From NCBI RefSeq assembly GCF_051401765.1, contig NC_135071.1:14920961-14984960 (forward strand): a DNA stretch of 64,000 bases, in the 5' to 3' direction. Every line of letters begins with the position of its first letter. Position 1 is the stretch's first letter. Below the pieces are notes generated by a model. It searched no databases. It had not been told where the DNA came from and was given only the letters and a program-made list of their open reading frames with translations. The position numbers were made by a program, and so were the translations under genes. Source of the stretch: Calliopsis andreniformis. Its lineage: Eukaryota; Arthropoda; Insecta; Hymenoptera; Andrenidae. Positions 49,755-61,000 of this stretch are shown in pieces.

Positions 49755-51780
49755 TTCTGAAACCTCATATATGTATCTAAATTTGTTTCAATTATCCGAC
49801 ATAAGTGGCCTCTATTTACTGCTTACTAGATTGCAACATTTGAATGTCAAATAACTATTGAAATATGCAGATATGAGTTTGAGGAAAAACTTCGAGCAGT
49901 TCTTGGATAATTAGGCAGAGATGCATCAAATGAAATCGCATTTCCTCTTAGCGTTGAAGATTTAGAAACGAAAAGGGTCAAGTAAATGCAACAGTCGTCG
50001 CGATTTTCCTTGTCGCGCGATCAACGCGAACGCAGCGCGCAGAGCTCGGCGAAGCGGCAAGAACCTATTATGTCACAACTCTTAGTTGCAGTGGCAAGGT
50101 AGAGGCAGGCCGTGAACCTAAGTGCAGCCAACACGTTGCATGGTCGCACGTGACTGGTTCCGCGAGTGCAGCATTTTCTGCTTTGTTCCTCTCCTTGATA
50201 CCCCTCCTCCATCCCTCCTCTCGTAGTTTCTTTTGCTTCCTCTCAGTTTATCGAGAACACGTAATAATATCCAGAAACTCATTTAGATTTTTAGGTAGAA
50301 GAAGAAAGCTGTAATTAAGCATTTACTAATTGTACATAATTGCAAAAAAATAAATTAGCGAACTAATAACTATACAGAGGTAGCTCAACTGCTCAGTTTT
50401 TATTATTTTATGTAATTAGATCACTATAATCATAATCACATTAGAGGCAGCACGCAGCTGGCAATAAAGACCCTAAGACTCGCTATAACAGGTTTCCCCG
50501 TGTACACTGGTTCCATCATCGAGATAGTCTTATCTAAATTCCTCCGTGTCATCACGATCCATGGAAGGCGGATTAGCTTCTCATTTCAATTTCCTCTGCA
50601 TTACGTAATCCGATTCGACGTCTAAAGCAAAGATATGATACGGCGAAGCATGCCAATGAAGCGATCAAAAACGAGGAGATTTAACTGGAAAATCGGCTGA
50701 AACGAGTTGCCTCGCAAGGAATTACGAAATCCTGACTACTCGAATCGAATTAAAACTGTAACAACCCTCCAGTTCGGGGCTGTATTCGAGGGGGATGGTA
50801 AATAATCGGGGTCGACAGCCTCCCTCGAGGATTAAACGCGACTGGAGTTTGCTTCGAGTCCATTGCTGTCTTCTGTCTCAATTTCACGCTTTGGAGTTTC
50901 TATTTGTCGCTTTACTTCTTCATCTATGAGGAACTTCGAGGGCTGAAAAACAATTCGTGACCCGAGACAAAGGCGCTGAGAAGTAGCAAGTCAGTTTCTG
51001 AATAGTTTCACGCCTTCTACCAGGTGTGCAATTGCTGACAAATCAAGAGTGCTTGTGCTCGAGTGTGAAATATTTTTCGAATGATTGTACTTACTTTGTG
51101 AGTAAATGAAGAATTTAAATGTTTCGAGTGAGTCGATGTAATTTCTGTATTAGGTGCTTTTGTTTTAGGATTAGTTTATGATTGTATACAGCGCTGTGGC
51201 GTTTATATTTCACAGTTTGTGTTATTGTTCAGGAGTGCAGGGGTGGATTTGCTACGCCCTTAGTATTTAATTTTAGTTTTATTTTATTTTATTCATTGAA
51301 GTCACAGACTTCCCAGAGTCACAGTACCTATATTAACTCAACATTTTTCTCTTCCTGACTTCCTACACTTTGACTCCAGAGTCCACAGAAATTTTCAAGA
51401 ATATTAGAAAATATTTAATTTTGGACTTGGAATCTTTGGATCACTCTTCTTCAACTTACCTATTCAACTGTTCTCCAGTGGTCCAAGCAGCTTACTTTCT
51501 AAATAATTTTTAATAATTATATTTAATTTTCCCTGTACGACCTGAAAGAGTAAGAAACTGATAAGGGATGAAAAAGGCAGAGTGATCGAAATTTCCAGGA
51601 TTTAGAAATCGATTCTTGTTTATCGAAAGCAGAAGATTGTTCACGGTTGAGGGACTACGTACGCCGTTTTGCAGGCAAAAGCATGAGCAGTGGCACACGT
51701 GTACGCAATTAGTCTAACGTCTGGCGCGTATGACTCAAGTCACTTGGAAAATTGAGCAAGAAGCCTGAAGCGTTCTAGTA
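49755..51780. other. No gene seen
   Basis: Mixed DNA with GC-richer patches at 49,980-50,230 and 50,580-50,900. A TTACGTAA palindrome lies at 50,601. No open frame or repeat of note. Confidence 0.4.
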
Positions 51781-51789
51781 TTGGTCTCC

Positions 51790-51795
51790 TTTATT
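51790..51795 (-). promoter_or_regulatory. Possible polyadenylation signal AATAAA
   Basis: AATAAA on the minus strand, about 250 bases beyond the stop codon of the Ser/Asp/Cys-rich gene. It is the first exact hexamer found downstream of that stop. Its use is an inference. Confidence 0.35.
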
Positions 51796-52044
51796 GTGTT
51801 AACGTATTACATTTTTCGCTAGAAATATGGGGCATTCTTCTATCTTCTATTTTGGATTTCTCTTATGGCTACCCTTATTAGCATAAATCATCGCCGTACA
51901 AAATTATAAAACACTTCGAGTAACAATGACGTAAAATCACCTTAAAGAATAAGTTATCGATGAAAGTAATAAATAAATAAATAAATATCTTAGAAACTAT
52001 TCTACAAATAATAGGGTGAAGGGGTAATAGAAATAGTGATGTGA

Positions 52045-52543
52045 TCAGGCTCTCGACTTGCGGCGAGACTTGCCCCCTGAACAGCAACAGTCTCCTCCGC
52101 TGCTGAATGGCGACATGCCGAGCAAGGATCGTTCTGGAACAGTGTCAATGTTGCAATGATGAGCAAATCTAACTTTGCATCTCATTAAGTAAAAATTAGC
52201 TTCCACAGAAAACTCACTCGATGGCCTACTCGGTTTCTTCTTCGACGATTTCGTGCTGGTTGGTGTCCTGGCAGGCTTCGTTGTCTTCGATTGATATTTC
52301 CCCTTTGATTTTCCCTTGCCCTTCCTTCTTCGAGGCGTCTTGCTGCTGCCACAATCGCAGTCGCCGCAGTCGCAGTCGCTGCAGTCGCAATCGCTGGAGT
52401 CGGAGTCATCGTAGTCCGAGGAAGACGAAGTGTAGGAGGAACTGTCTGAATAATCAGAGGAGTCTGAAGTGTAGGAGTCTGAGCCGCAGCATCCCCCTCT
52501 GCGAGAAGCCGATTTCCTGGTCGACTTCTTCGAGGAACCCTTC
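52045..52543 (-). CDS. Small Ser/Asp/Cys-rich protein with basic ends: main exon and last exon
   Basis: The best coding region in the window. The main exon is 52,543-52,218 and the last exon is 52,133-52,045. They are joined across an 84-nt intron with a strong donor (CGA/GTGAGT) and acceptor (TTCCAG/AACG). With the proposed first exon the product has 139 residues. Residues 2-17 are Lys/Arg/Ser-rich. Residues 23-53 are Ser/Asp/Tyr-rich. Residues 53-66 carry Asp-Cys repeats (Cys 54, 56, 59, 61, 64, 66). Residues 70-112 are strongly basic, with 19 Lys or Arg of 43. The tail holds three adjacent Cys (126-128) and ends KSRRKSRA. There are 11 Cys in total. I do not recognise the family. Composition recalls cysteine-containing sperm nuclear basic proteins or a metal-binding tail, but that is only a guess. 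In this frame no ATG precedes the main exon, so a 5' exon is required. Another frame has an ATG at 52,559 but yields an unstructured Arg/Thr/Ala-rich peptide. Confidence 0.6.
52134..52217 (-). other. 84-nt GT-AG intron that is also open in frame
   Basis: The donor GTGAGT (52,217-52,212) and acceptor TTCCAG (ending 52,134) are both in phase 1. The length is 28 codons exactly and contains no stop. Retention would insert 28 residues of hydrophobic and ordinary composition (for example VEANFYLMRC), unlike the low-complexity protein around it. That contrast favours removal by splicing. The pyrimidine tract before the acceptor is weak. Confidence 0.55.
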
Positions 52544-52619
52544 CTGGAACTATTTTCATGCAATTTTAGCGCATTTTCTAGGCAATGGTGTTCTATGTTT
52601 TGTGTTCTGATTTAACAGA

Positions 52620-53390
52620 GTAGAATTTCTAGGAGAAAGAGTTCAAACATTGTTTTGGGACTGAGAGATGATTGTAAGATGTAATATCTAAATTTACAGG
52701 GTGTTTCTTTTATTTTGTACATCTTAGTATCTTTGTTATTTGGTACTTTTTTCTCTTAAAGTCATTTTTTTCTGAGCCATGAAGGTCATCGTCATTGTTT
52801 TGCATATTAACATGTATTTTCTCTGATGTAATACTATAGTGGACATCAAGAACTATGACACTATGACCCTTAAATGATTTAGAATGAAGAAAATCACGCT
52901 AGTTTAAAGGCGATTCAAAGATTTTATGTTTTTGGTCTTCTGTAATAACGATAAATGTTTAAAATATTGTTCATCGGCTTTGAGACACATTCAGGCACGC
53001 GATATAAATCTTTTGCTTGCACAGTCAAACATCACCGAAGAAATGGTATTAATAATATGAATAATAATGGATAATATAATAGAGTGATAGTAGAACGTTG
53101 GACTCTTTGAATTCCTAACCGTCGTTCATCACTGTTTGTTGATCGAATCATGGTCAGAAGGACGAGCAAAGAAAATGATGAAACAGCTAAATGTTATGTA
53201 ATTTCCAATTGCGTATTTTAAAACTTTCTAGAGCTTATGAATCGACTATATAAAATCCTATACATTACTTCTACAATTATAATATACACAAGCAATTGCA
53301 TGCAATTAAAGTCTGGGAAAATATTTAATCTGCATTATATTAGAATAGCTGTCTATGAAATCAATTTTTTTTTAAATTACTGAATTCTGT
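52620..53390. other. Proposed first intron region; no other feature
   Basis: AT-rich DNA that would lie within the 852-nt intron of the minus-strand gene. It holds an ACAGGGTGTTTC element terminus at 52,695 on the plus strand. No other open frame or repeat. Confidence 0.35.
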
Positions 53391-53395
53391 CTTAC

Positions 53396-53400
53396 CTCAT
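53396..53400 (-). CDS. Proposed start of exon 1 for the Ser/Asp/Cys-rich gene
   Basis: On the minus strand ATGAG is followed directly by GTAAGAC, a consensus donor. Joining it to the acceptor TTCCAG/G at 52,544 restores codon AGG and gives MRKGSSKK as the start, in frame with the main exon. The intron would be 852 nt. Total coding length then is 420 nt including the stop. The phase match is exact, but a five-base coding part could arise by chance, and the acceptor has a poor pyrimidine tract. Confidence 0.35.
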
Positions 53401-56400
53401 TCTGTCAATTCCTAGACTTTATAATCGTTGCTCTATCACTTTCAGTATTTTCTAATCGTCGTGCTGGGTTAAACTATTCTCCTTCTTATTCAAATTCCTA
53501 TTTCCTTGATTTAAAATACCGTCTCGGAAGAATAGTAATACAATTATAAAATAGTAATAACACAATTTATGTATTTCGAAATTGCAGTAATACGAACTTC
53601 ACTAATTGCTCACAAAATTCAGTCCCGAAAGAATTTCAATCAGCACGATGTTTGCTCTTCACATTCAATCACTCGAGTGTGTCCTCATATGAACACATTA
53701 GGTTTTTATATGCTCGATATTCACGCTCCTCGATAACTGTTCCTAGAGTTTGTATACAGGAGAAATAACGTTAGAGGTAGATTCAAATTAAAATATTCAT
53801 ATTCAAACCAACGAAAATTCATAGTAGATGTAATATTTCTTCATTATAAGCTCATTAATAGAGTCAATCTTAGAGAAAGAAAAACGTACAAAATTTATTT
53901 AAAATAATATGTAGATATCTACAAATTTTCGGAATGAGAAAGTAACTTTTGGCCTCCTGTATACTCAATTAAATTTCTGAAATCTAAATTTATTTACAAT
54001 ATTCTTTTTATTATAATAAGCTCACTGGTATACATAGAAATAATAATGATTTATATATTAAAGAATATTAAACAATAATTGAATTCTATAATAATATAAA
54101 AGCTACTAAAAAACGTTGAATTAAACATAACAAATAATGTGTATCTGTAGTAAACAATATCATTTAGTGTCTTTTATAATAGCTTGTCTACGTGTGTTAA
54201 TAGAGCCAGAAAAGAAATGTATTCTCTCAGTTATTTTATTTGCATTTGCTATAGAAATGAACATGGAAGACAGGTGCTGCGTGGAAATCGGATATTTGCG
54301 TTAAAACCTATCAATTGAAGCAAATGTGAATCATATTAATATACCTACTCTTCATTAGAATTGACCTCGATTAACCTCAGAGACTCAGAACCATCTCACC
54401 GATGAACTCTGAGACAGCCTGGAAATACTGCATATTGATTTCGTCACGAGATATTTTCGCGTAATAATCGAAAGTGGTCGTTTAATTGTTCGTAGCGACT
54501 CGAGTCATGGCTCTCAAACGCGCGCAACCGTGTTGCAAATCATTATGCAATCCCGAACATTGACGCAATTCAGATCTGATCGCGCGGCGCAGAACCGATC
54601 CCTGGGAAATCTTGAATTACACGTTTTATATGTGGATCGATGGAGGGAATTGAAAGGGCGACTGCTGGTTACGATAATCTCTCGCTCCTTCTTCGTTTAG
54701 AGGGATAATGGAACGCCGCGAGTCGGCCTTGCTCGCTCGCGAATTTCGATTTCGTAACGTTGAAATCGTTACTCGGCTGCCGATCTGACTCACAGCCTCG
54801 TTTCTTCGCGACCCTCGTTGGGAGAATTTCATCGTGGAATTTCTTTCCCTAGAGAACCTAGACTCTGCAGCAGTTGTCAATTGAAATTATTAGCAAAATT
54901 GAAAGGGTGAATTAGATGACAGTACAACTCCAAAATTAGACATTTTGAAATAGTTTCAGAACTATGTATATATATGAACCCCAGAGCCAAAGATAAAATT
55001 ATTACCATCATTATTATTATTCTATTCATGAGGAAAGATGCTCCTTTAGTGTACAGTATACAAGAAAATTATACAAAAATTACAGCTTAAGTTACCCTCT
55101 ACATTCTTCTCAGAGAATATAAGATAAAATAACGCAAACTAAACAATATAAAGAATTTTTTATCTGCATTTTTGTCTTCTCTTGTAGAATCGCCCCTTTT
55201 CCACTTGTACAATCAGTTCTGGGACACCCTGTATATATCAGTTATTCACCTTCTCCCAGCAATCTTATCAACTCCCTAATGAATAAAATTCCAGAAAATG
55301 TTGATTTTCGACGTCGAACTTGTACCGTTAGACAAGGGACAGGAAACGAGGGGGTGGGCGACTCACTGTGTGGCCGTTGCACAGGTACAATGGAATTACC
55401 GTGGACAGATTAACGGGACAATAGAAATATCCGACGCACGGCCTATTGTCTCATCGATCTTCAATCTGTCACGCCGAGTCCCGGTGTCAAAACGTTAAAC
55501 AAAGCGATGGCGGCTCTGCGGATGACAGCGTGGATCTGGACGCATGAATAGTATTAATAATGGACATTCCGGGGCAATGGTGGTTCGGAGCAGAGTCTGG
55601 AGCCAGTTGCATAAGCCTGTGTCCCCTCGACGATCGTTAATGGGGCTCGCCACCCTTCGATCTCCCGATAAGTGGAAGTTTCAGTGAGGAGGGGAAAGAG
55701 TGTGGCGAGCTCTTTGATCTCTGATCGAATCTTATAGCTGAGAAGTCACTTTGGATGGTATACAGTGGGAGTGGGATAGGGGAAGGTGGAGGAGGGTACG
55801 ATGTTCGTTCGAAGAATGCTCGTAGTTTGGGACTGGCAGTGGCATCTGGAGTGAAAGTCGAGCATTCAACAGAGAAATTGAAAGCTTTCCAGGGGTGGAT
55901 TTAACAGTTGAAGAAAGTTAAAGTGTATCTATAGACTTTTGTTGCAAAATAAAACACCATGAGTCATAAGCTTAGAGGAAAGAAAGATGTAGAGAAAGAT
56001 CTTTTGGGATTTTTTGTGAGGACAATTTTCTGCAAAATCAATAGTATTGTTTCAGGTTGAACTGTCACCATGTACACCATGGTTTACACATACATATGCT
56101 ACTCGAAAGGTACTGTACAAGTTCAATTTTAATAAGTTAGTAGAGTTGATCTTACACTACTTATCCTAAAACAAGAAGAGGTCGAAGCAAGGAAGTGTTC
56201 CCTCTGTACCTTTCCTCTAAGGTCATAATTTCTAGCTTATTACAATTTTATTTAAATATTTGACCATTTGAAAATTTAAACACTGTGAAGGTCTGAAAAT
56301 TTGTGTTCCTAAAATTTTGGAACCAGCTAACAAAGCTTCTATGAAAGAGAATCAACAAAGACAAACCATAAAGGGAACATAGATCACGAGTCCGATTTTC

Positions 56401-56820
56401 TATATTTGTCTAACAAGCATGGGAGAGAATATGGTCAGGGGAGTGTATCCCCCAATTGGTGCACAGTCTCGGAATAAGAGAAAGTTTCCTCTTCCCTTAC
56501 GTCATCCCCAATGCTGAGTCACTTTGCTCCCCTCTCCACAGGGTCCCATAAACCTGCACCACCCTCGCTCACGTACCTTAAGGAGCTCGAGCTATCCCTC
56601 GACTATGAAGAGATAGCAAGCAGTTCCTTGCTTTGAGCTACCCTCGACAACCACCTCTGATGGAATCGTTGAATCTCGTACCTTTTCTAACTTGCAGTGA
56701 TCGAGGAGTAATTTACTCTGTTAGTAGGCTGATTCAATTTATGTGGAGTGCTCTAAGTATATTTTCAGTTCCTCATGTCCCTTTTTAAAGCAAAGAAAAG
56801 CTCTCTTAAAATCTCGATGC
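53401..56820. other. No gene seen
   Basis: AT-rich to 54,400, with TATACAGGAG-like words facing each other at 53,753 and 53,955. A mixed patch follows at 54,480-54,880. At 55,190-55,235 lie a GAATCGCCCCTT word and the reversed TATACAGGGTGTCCC end, probably a fragment of the element class seen at 31,478. A CpG-rich patch at 55,300-55,700 has no supported gene. Confidence 0.4.
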
Positions 56821-56828
56821 AGCGTTAA

Positions 56829-57049
56829 CCCTCTATGGGCCCTTGTAACTTTCAGGTCACATGTTAACTTATCAACATTTTATCAAATAATTTTAGTTTC
56901 TTTCATGAGAATTTCTGAAAATTCTATAATTTCTCCGAGACAACCAATACCAATATTCATGACGGTGCTAGGACTAAAATAAAGAAATATAAAAACAGAA
57001 GGCTGTGCAAACTGTCTATTTTTAAAACAAAAATTCGGCCCATAGAGGG
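56829..57049. mobile_element. 221-bp piggyBac-like MITE with TTAA duplication
   Basis: The ends are CCCTCTATGGGCC and its perfect reverse complement GGCCCATAGAGGG, flanked by TTAA on both sides (56,825-56,828 and 57,050-57,053). PiggyBac elements duplicate TTAA exactly and start with CCC or CCY, so the class call is well founded. No transposase is present. The perfect termini and intact duplication suggest a fairly recent insertion. A 79-codon plus-strand frame crossing the left end is incidental. Confidence 0.85.
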
Positions 57050-57059
57050 TTAACTTCAA

Positions 57060-57965
57060 CAAATTTCCATACAGCCAATTTTAGTGTATTCCTGAAAAGC
57101 TGTTCGTAAAGAAGACAAATCGAGCTATATTCCCATTTTTGTCTGCTTGTTATCTTAAGACTGTGATGACAATATATGCATTTCCCAACGAACTGATGCC
57201 CTGACGAACACATTCGTTCTATTCATCGTACGAGTGAGACATACTCGTTCAGACATACTCGTCAGAGCACCAGTTCACCAGAAAACGCATCCACCACAGC
57301 CTAATTCGCCCCAAATTCGCTGGAAAATTCGCGCTGACTGCGTCAGCCTTCGCCCCCCATGTATTCCTCGGCGATTCGACAGTGGAATGTCCCATACTCT
57401 CTACGAGACTTGTGTAATCCCAAATGAATAAGCGCGTAGGTGCAGCCTGGGGATTGCGCCAGCGGGACACGGTGAGCCTGTCGGACCTTTCGATCAACGA
57501 CACGTGCAACCCGCTCTCGACAATAACCGACACAGGGCCTGGCGCGTTGGTGCCATAACCGGGGTGTCATAACCCTCGGCGAAGGTTGCGCAACCAGCGG
57601 GCCTCGATCGTGTCGATCCCCGTTACCCAGGGCTCGGTTTAGCTGGGACAAATTCACGGATCGGTACACAGGGGCACGCGCTCGCGGATCGATACGCCAG
57701 CGATCGTATCTCGAGCGGGTTACGTAGCGGAGCGGCGAAGGAATTCAGTCTGTTAATCTGTTAACGAGACATCGAAACGAGACTCTCCGCGAGGCTTTCG
57801 ATTACCGTGGTCGCCAAAAGCCTCTGGTTGGAGTCTATGGGGAACCAGGAACTGCAATTGTTCTTGAGAGGTTTGCGACAGTTGATGTGGAGAAGATTTC
57901 TACGTTCGCGATTCTGTGATCTAGAACTAGACTAACCCAAGTCTGCTATTTTTCAGGAGAATTGT
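57060..57965. other. CpG-rich island at 57,230-57,830; no gene called
   Basis: Opposed open frames (94 and 108 codons minus, 65 plus) overlap here. ACATACTCGTTCAGACATACTCGT near 57,239-57,262 is a short duplication. No domain or splice structure. Confidence 0.4.
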
Positions 57966-57972
57966 AATTTAT

Positions 57973-58161
57973 GTGATTACTAGACTGCGGATTTTGATGC
58001 AAAATCAAAATTTTCTGGATACGTTTTGAAGAGTAGAATTTTAGTACAAAGATAGTTTATTCTTTAAGTATTATTGTGCCTGCTTTGCTTTTTATATTTT
58101 GTAGTTTCTTACACATTTAGATATTCTCTAAATGCATAAAAATCCGCAGTCTAGTGATCAC
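57973..58161. mobile_element. 189-bp MITE with TAGACTGCGGATTTT termini
   Basis: The left end GTGATTACTAGACTGCGG and right end (complement of) GTGATCACTAGACTGCGG match over about 29 bases with two mismatches. The interior is AT-rich and noncoding. I could not define a clear target duplication, so the superfamily is open. Confidence 0.7.
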
Positions 58162-58287
58162 CTATTTCTTAACATAGTATTTGAAATAGTTTATACTATT
58201 TTTCTTTCACTTATAATGCGAGTTCACTAAATTTCTATTATTCTAATAAAACGAAGATAAAGCATCTGTATTTTTTTATATATATGG

Positions 58288-58399
58288 TGATCAGTTTAAC
58301 TAGAAACTCTCCGAGTATTGGCAGCATTTATCATAAATACTATGGTATTGTAAATGTCGCTAACACTCATCAGAGGGTTTCCAGTTAAACATGTTATCA
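58288..58399. repeat. About 110-base imperfect hairpin or MITE
   Basis: Arms GTTTAACTAGAAAC (58,294) and its near complement GTTTCCAGTTAAAC (ending 58,390) pair. Pairing is then interrupted and resumes at GCATTTA and TAAATGTCGC. TGATCA and TGTTATCA at the outside are also roughly inverted. It lies 130 bases after another MITE. Mobile element or small-RNA precursor. Confidence 0.5.
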
Positions 58400-60325
58400 A
58401 GTCAGGTGAAAGATTCTATTTTGGTATCGAGGAATTAAAACAAATATAGACTTCCAAAATTTAAGAGACTAAATAATTTGAATACTTAACTATTCCAAGA
58501 TTTAAAAATTTAAGACTTTGAAGATTTTAATACAATTAATAAACTTGAAGGATTGCATATTCGAAAACATAGATAAAAATTTCAGTGCTTGAGTGCTTGA
58601 AAACATATGCATGTTCATTAATCGCAATGTAGATGTACGTGCAAATATTTCTCCAACTCTCTGCGTATTTCTGAGGCGACCACGCTCATCGTCTCAATTA
58701 ACAAGCCCACTATTCGTCAAGGAAGATTTTTGAAGCCCGAGATGATGAATCTCCCGCGGATTCCTCTTGAAGGGAGTCCCTCGAGATTCCATGGAGCATC
58801 AAAGGACTTTCTATGCGTTTACGTGGAACTCGGTAATAGGAAGATGACGTTTATGAGCCAGCTAACGCGGCAAGAAGGCCCTGCAAGCTATCTTTATCTC
58901 GACATCCGGTCGCTCTTTCCAGCAGGCCCTATCTCGCCCCCTTCATCCTATCTTCCTCCTCATTCCTGTCGTTCCTGCCTTCTTTACGTCATCGTCTCTT
59001 CTCGACCCTGTTTCGTCATTCGGAAAACATTGTTGCCCTTCCTCGGAATACTTGGAAGTTTGCGTGCACGTGATCTGATAAGCTTGAAAATAAATCTGTG
59101 ATCGTAAAGCAACGCAGCATGAGTCACGGATTTTTATTTTCGAGATGCTGGTGTTCGAAATTTTGGATTTTAATTCTATCCTATGGTTTTGTATTTTAGA
59201 TACTTTTATTTAATAATGAGGGGAAAAATTAATTTACTTAAGGCTTGTTTTGTTCGTCTGTAATTGATGGAAAATGCAAGTTTTTATCTTGTAGATTTCG
59301 ATTAAGGTATAGAAACTTGACTGAGTCCAGAAACCTGAGGTACAGAAACGAGAATGAGTCACACACACGTGACGCTGGTAGTGAACGCGTTAACTTCTTG
59401 CCTTACAAGTTTTCTTAATGATGATTATTGTGAGGTAATGATTATTATAAGATAGATGAACAAAGGTTTAACAACTCGAAGAAACTGCAATTTTCTTCTT
59501 TTTTTCTTCTGAATGAAACTTGTGGATTCTGAACTTTCAATATGTGTTCTCACATTAGAAATATAATTTGTAGCGTGAGTGTGACTTGTTACGAGGCAAC
59601 GAGATAATTAATTCAACTTATCAGCTTATCGTGAATTGAATGAACCATTTTACACGATCGGTAACATGTTCCTCTAGCTTGCAGAGTTCATTCTTACTCC
59701 ATCTGTTACCTCGACGTGGAACACACATATATTATCACCACTGAAACCAAGCGTGGTAATAAATGAAATATAGGAAGTACCTATCATCATGATTTAATTA
59801 TAAGCGTGGGTATACTTGGATATATGTATAAAATATAATCTATTTTTCTGTTACACGATCAGTAGATACGCGAGGTCTCTTACCATTCTCCTGTCACACC
59901 CGACGTTATCGATTTCCTTTAAAATAAGATTACAGCGCTATAAGTAGTAGGAATTACAATTAAATGCTGCTAAAAACACTTCAAATATGAAAAAGAACTT
60001 AAATTACAGGAGTGATATGATGATTGACAAACTTGAATAATAACAACAACTAATAATTATTATATTATATTAGATTTTAATCGTAATAAAAAACTGCACT
60101 TCCAATTTACATGCACATATATGAATATTAATACATTAAATGGCCAGAAAAAAACGATGCACAGGCAAAGGCAACGAGACAGATTCAAATTACAAGATGG
60201 ACTTAATATAGCTGAATCATTTCTTCTGATATAGGGTACAACATACATATAGCATATAAAGTAATAAGATGTAGTAACTATAATCTAATAATTACAACTC
60301 ATTTTATAATTTCAATCTTATTTCT
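58400..60325. other. No gene seen
   Basis: Low-complexity TTTAAAAATT/GAAGATTT words at 58,440-58,590. A 123-codon plus-strand frame (58,730-59,101) has no recognisable domain or splice sites. The rest is AT-rich. Confidence 0.4.
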
Positions 60326-60365
60326 ACTACAATACACAGCCATTAGCACGGACAGAGCCGCCCCA

Positions 60366-60400
60366 GGTCTCACCACGAGGAGGTTGCTGTGCGGGAGACC
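60366..60400 (+). repeat. GGTCTC hairpin module, copy 1
   Basis: GGTCTC and GAGACC are the ends of a 35-base segment containing CACCACGAGGAGGTTGCTGTG. CACAGCCATTAGCAC stands about 30 bases upstream in this copy and in the 63,105 copy. Further copies lie at 62,659 and 63,105. Confidence 0.65.
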
Positions 60401-60403
60401 CAC

Positions 60404-60441
60404 AGGGAAATAGATGGAAACAAAGTTCCATCGATTTCCCT
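60404..60441 (+). repeat. Short stem-loop module (AGGGAAAT arm)
   Basis: The 16-base arm AGGGAAATAGATGGAA pairs with TTCCATCGATTTCCCT with a single mismatch around a six-base loop ACAAAG. It follows the GGTCTC hairpin directly, as it also does in the copy at 63,143. Confidence 0.7.
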
Positions 60442-60467
60442 TTACAAAAATCTTAAACTAACAAGCC

Positions 60468-60505
60468 AAAGACATGAATGGAAGCCAAGTTCCATGCATG
60501 CCTTT
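60468..60505 (+). repeat. Short stem-loop module (AAAGACATG arm), copy 1
   Basis: The arms AAAGACATGAATGGAA and TTCCATGCATGCCTTT pair imperfectly around GCCAAG. The same design recurs at 61,001-61,044 (extended GGCAAAG/CTTTGCC base), 61,696-61,733, 63,207-63,244 and 63,899-63,936. Confidence 0.65.
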
Positions 60506-60590
60506 AGCTTCGACCTTAGAGTAGGAAATTGTCGAGTTATCATAAGGAAGGGTGTGGTTAAGTTAGACTCTACTGCTAATGCAACCGTGA

Positions 60591-60935
60591 AATAGACGAG
60601 CGATGGTGTGAGCACTACCACCTTGAAGGCCGGTAGGTCGGAGAGGCGCACGGCACTACATGATTCAGTCAATTGTCCATTGCTCCCTGCTGCCACATAG
60701 GAGCTACCGAAGTAGACCTAATTCCGACAGGCTGGTAAAGAGAATGTGCAAAAGGCGGAAACGTGTAGTTTCCACAGTCGAGTGTGTCTTTCCACACACC
60801 CTACTGTGTCCGTCGCGTCACTCCTAGTACAGACCCCCAAGAGGAGAACACACTCCACCGACCGACGATTCCACGGTTGGTCACATGCTTCTACCAAGAG
60901 AAGCAGCGGTGACTTCCTCACCAAAGATGAGGAAC
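60591..60935 (+). repeat. Structured block, copy 1 (diverged, with extra sequence)
   Basis: Shares GGTGGT/CCACCTTGAAGG-type, GTGTGTC...CCACACAC, ACCCCCAAG, GATTCCAC.GTTGG and GCTTCTAC..AGAGAAGC with copies 2-4. About 70 extra bases lie near 60,660-60,760. Stems at GTGTGT/ACACAC, GCTTCT/AGAAGC and TTCCTCA/TGAGGAA are retained. Confidence 0.7.
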
Positions 60936-61000
60936 ACATTTCAAGAAAAGAAGTTAAGAAATGACAACTCGACAATTGCACAGTGATTTTACGCTAGAGA

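Noticed and set aside
52185..52559. Alternative ATG-initiated frame (MKIVPGRV start) overlapping the Ser/Asp/Cys gene
   Set aside because: Its peptide is an Arg/Thr/Ala-rich out-of-frame reading of the Cys-Asp and Ser repeats. The other frame has ordered blocks and phase-consistent splice sites.
53753..53965. TATACAGGAG words in inverted orientation as a MITE
   Set aside because: Only about ten bases match and the arms do not continue, so a chance pair is likely.
58730..59101. 123-codon plus-strand frame ending near AATAAATCTGTG
   Set aside because: No recognisable domain, signal peptide or splice sites. Length is within chance for this composition.
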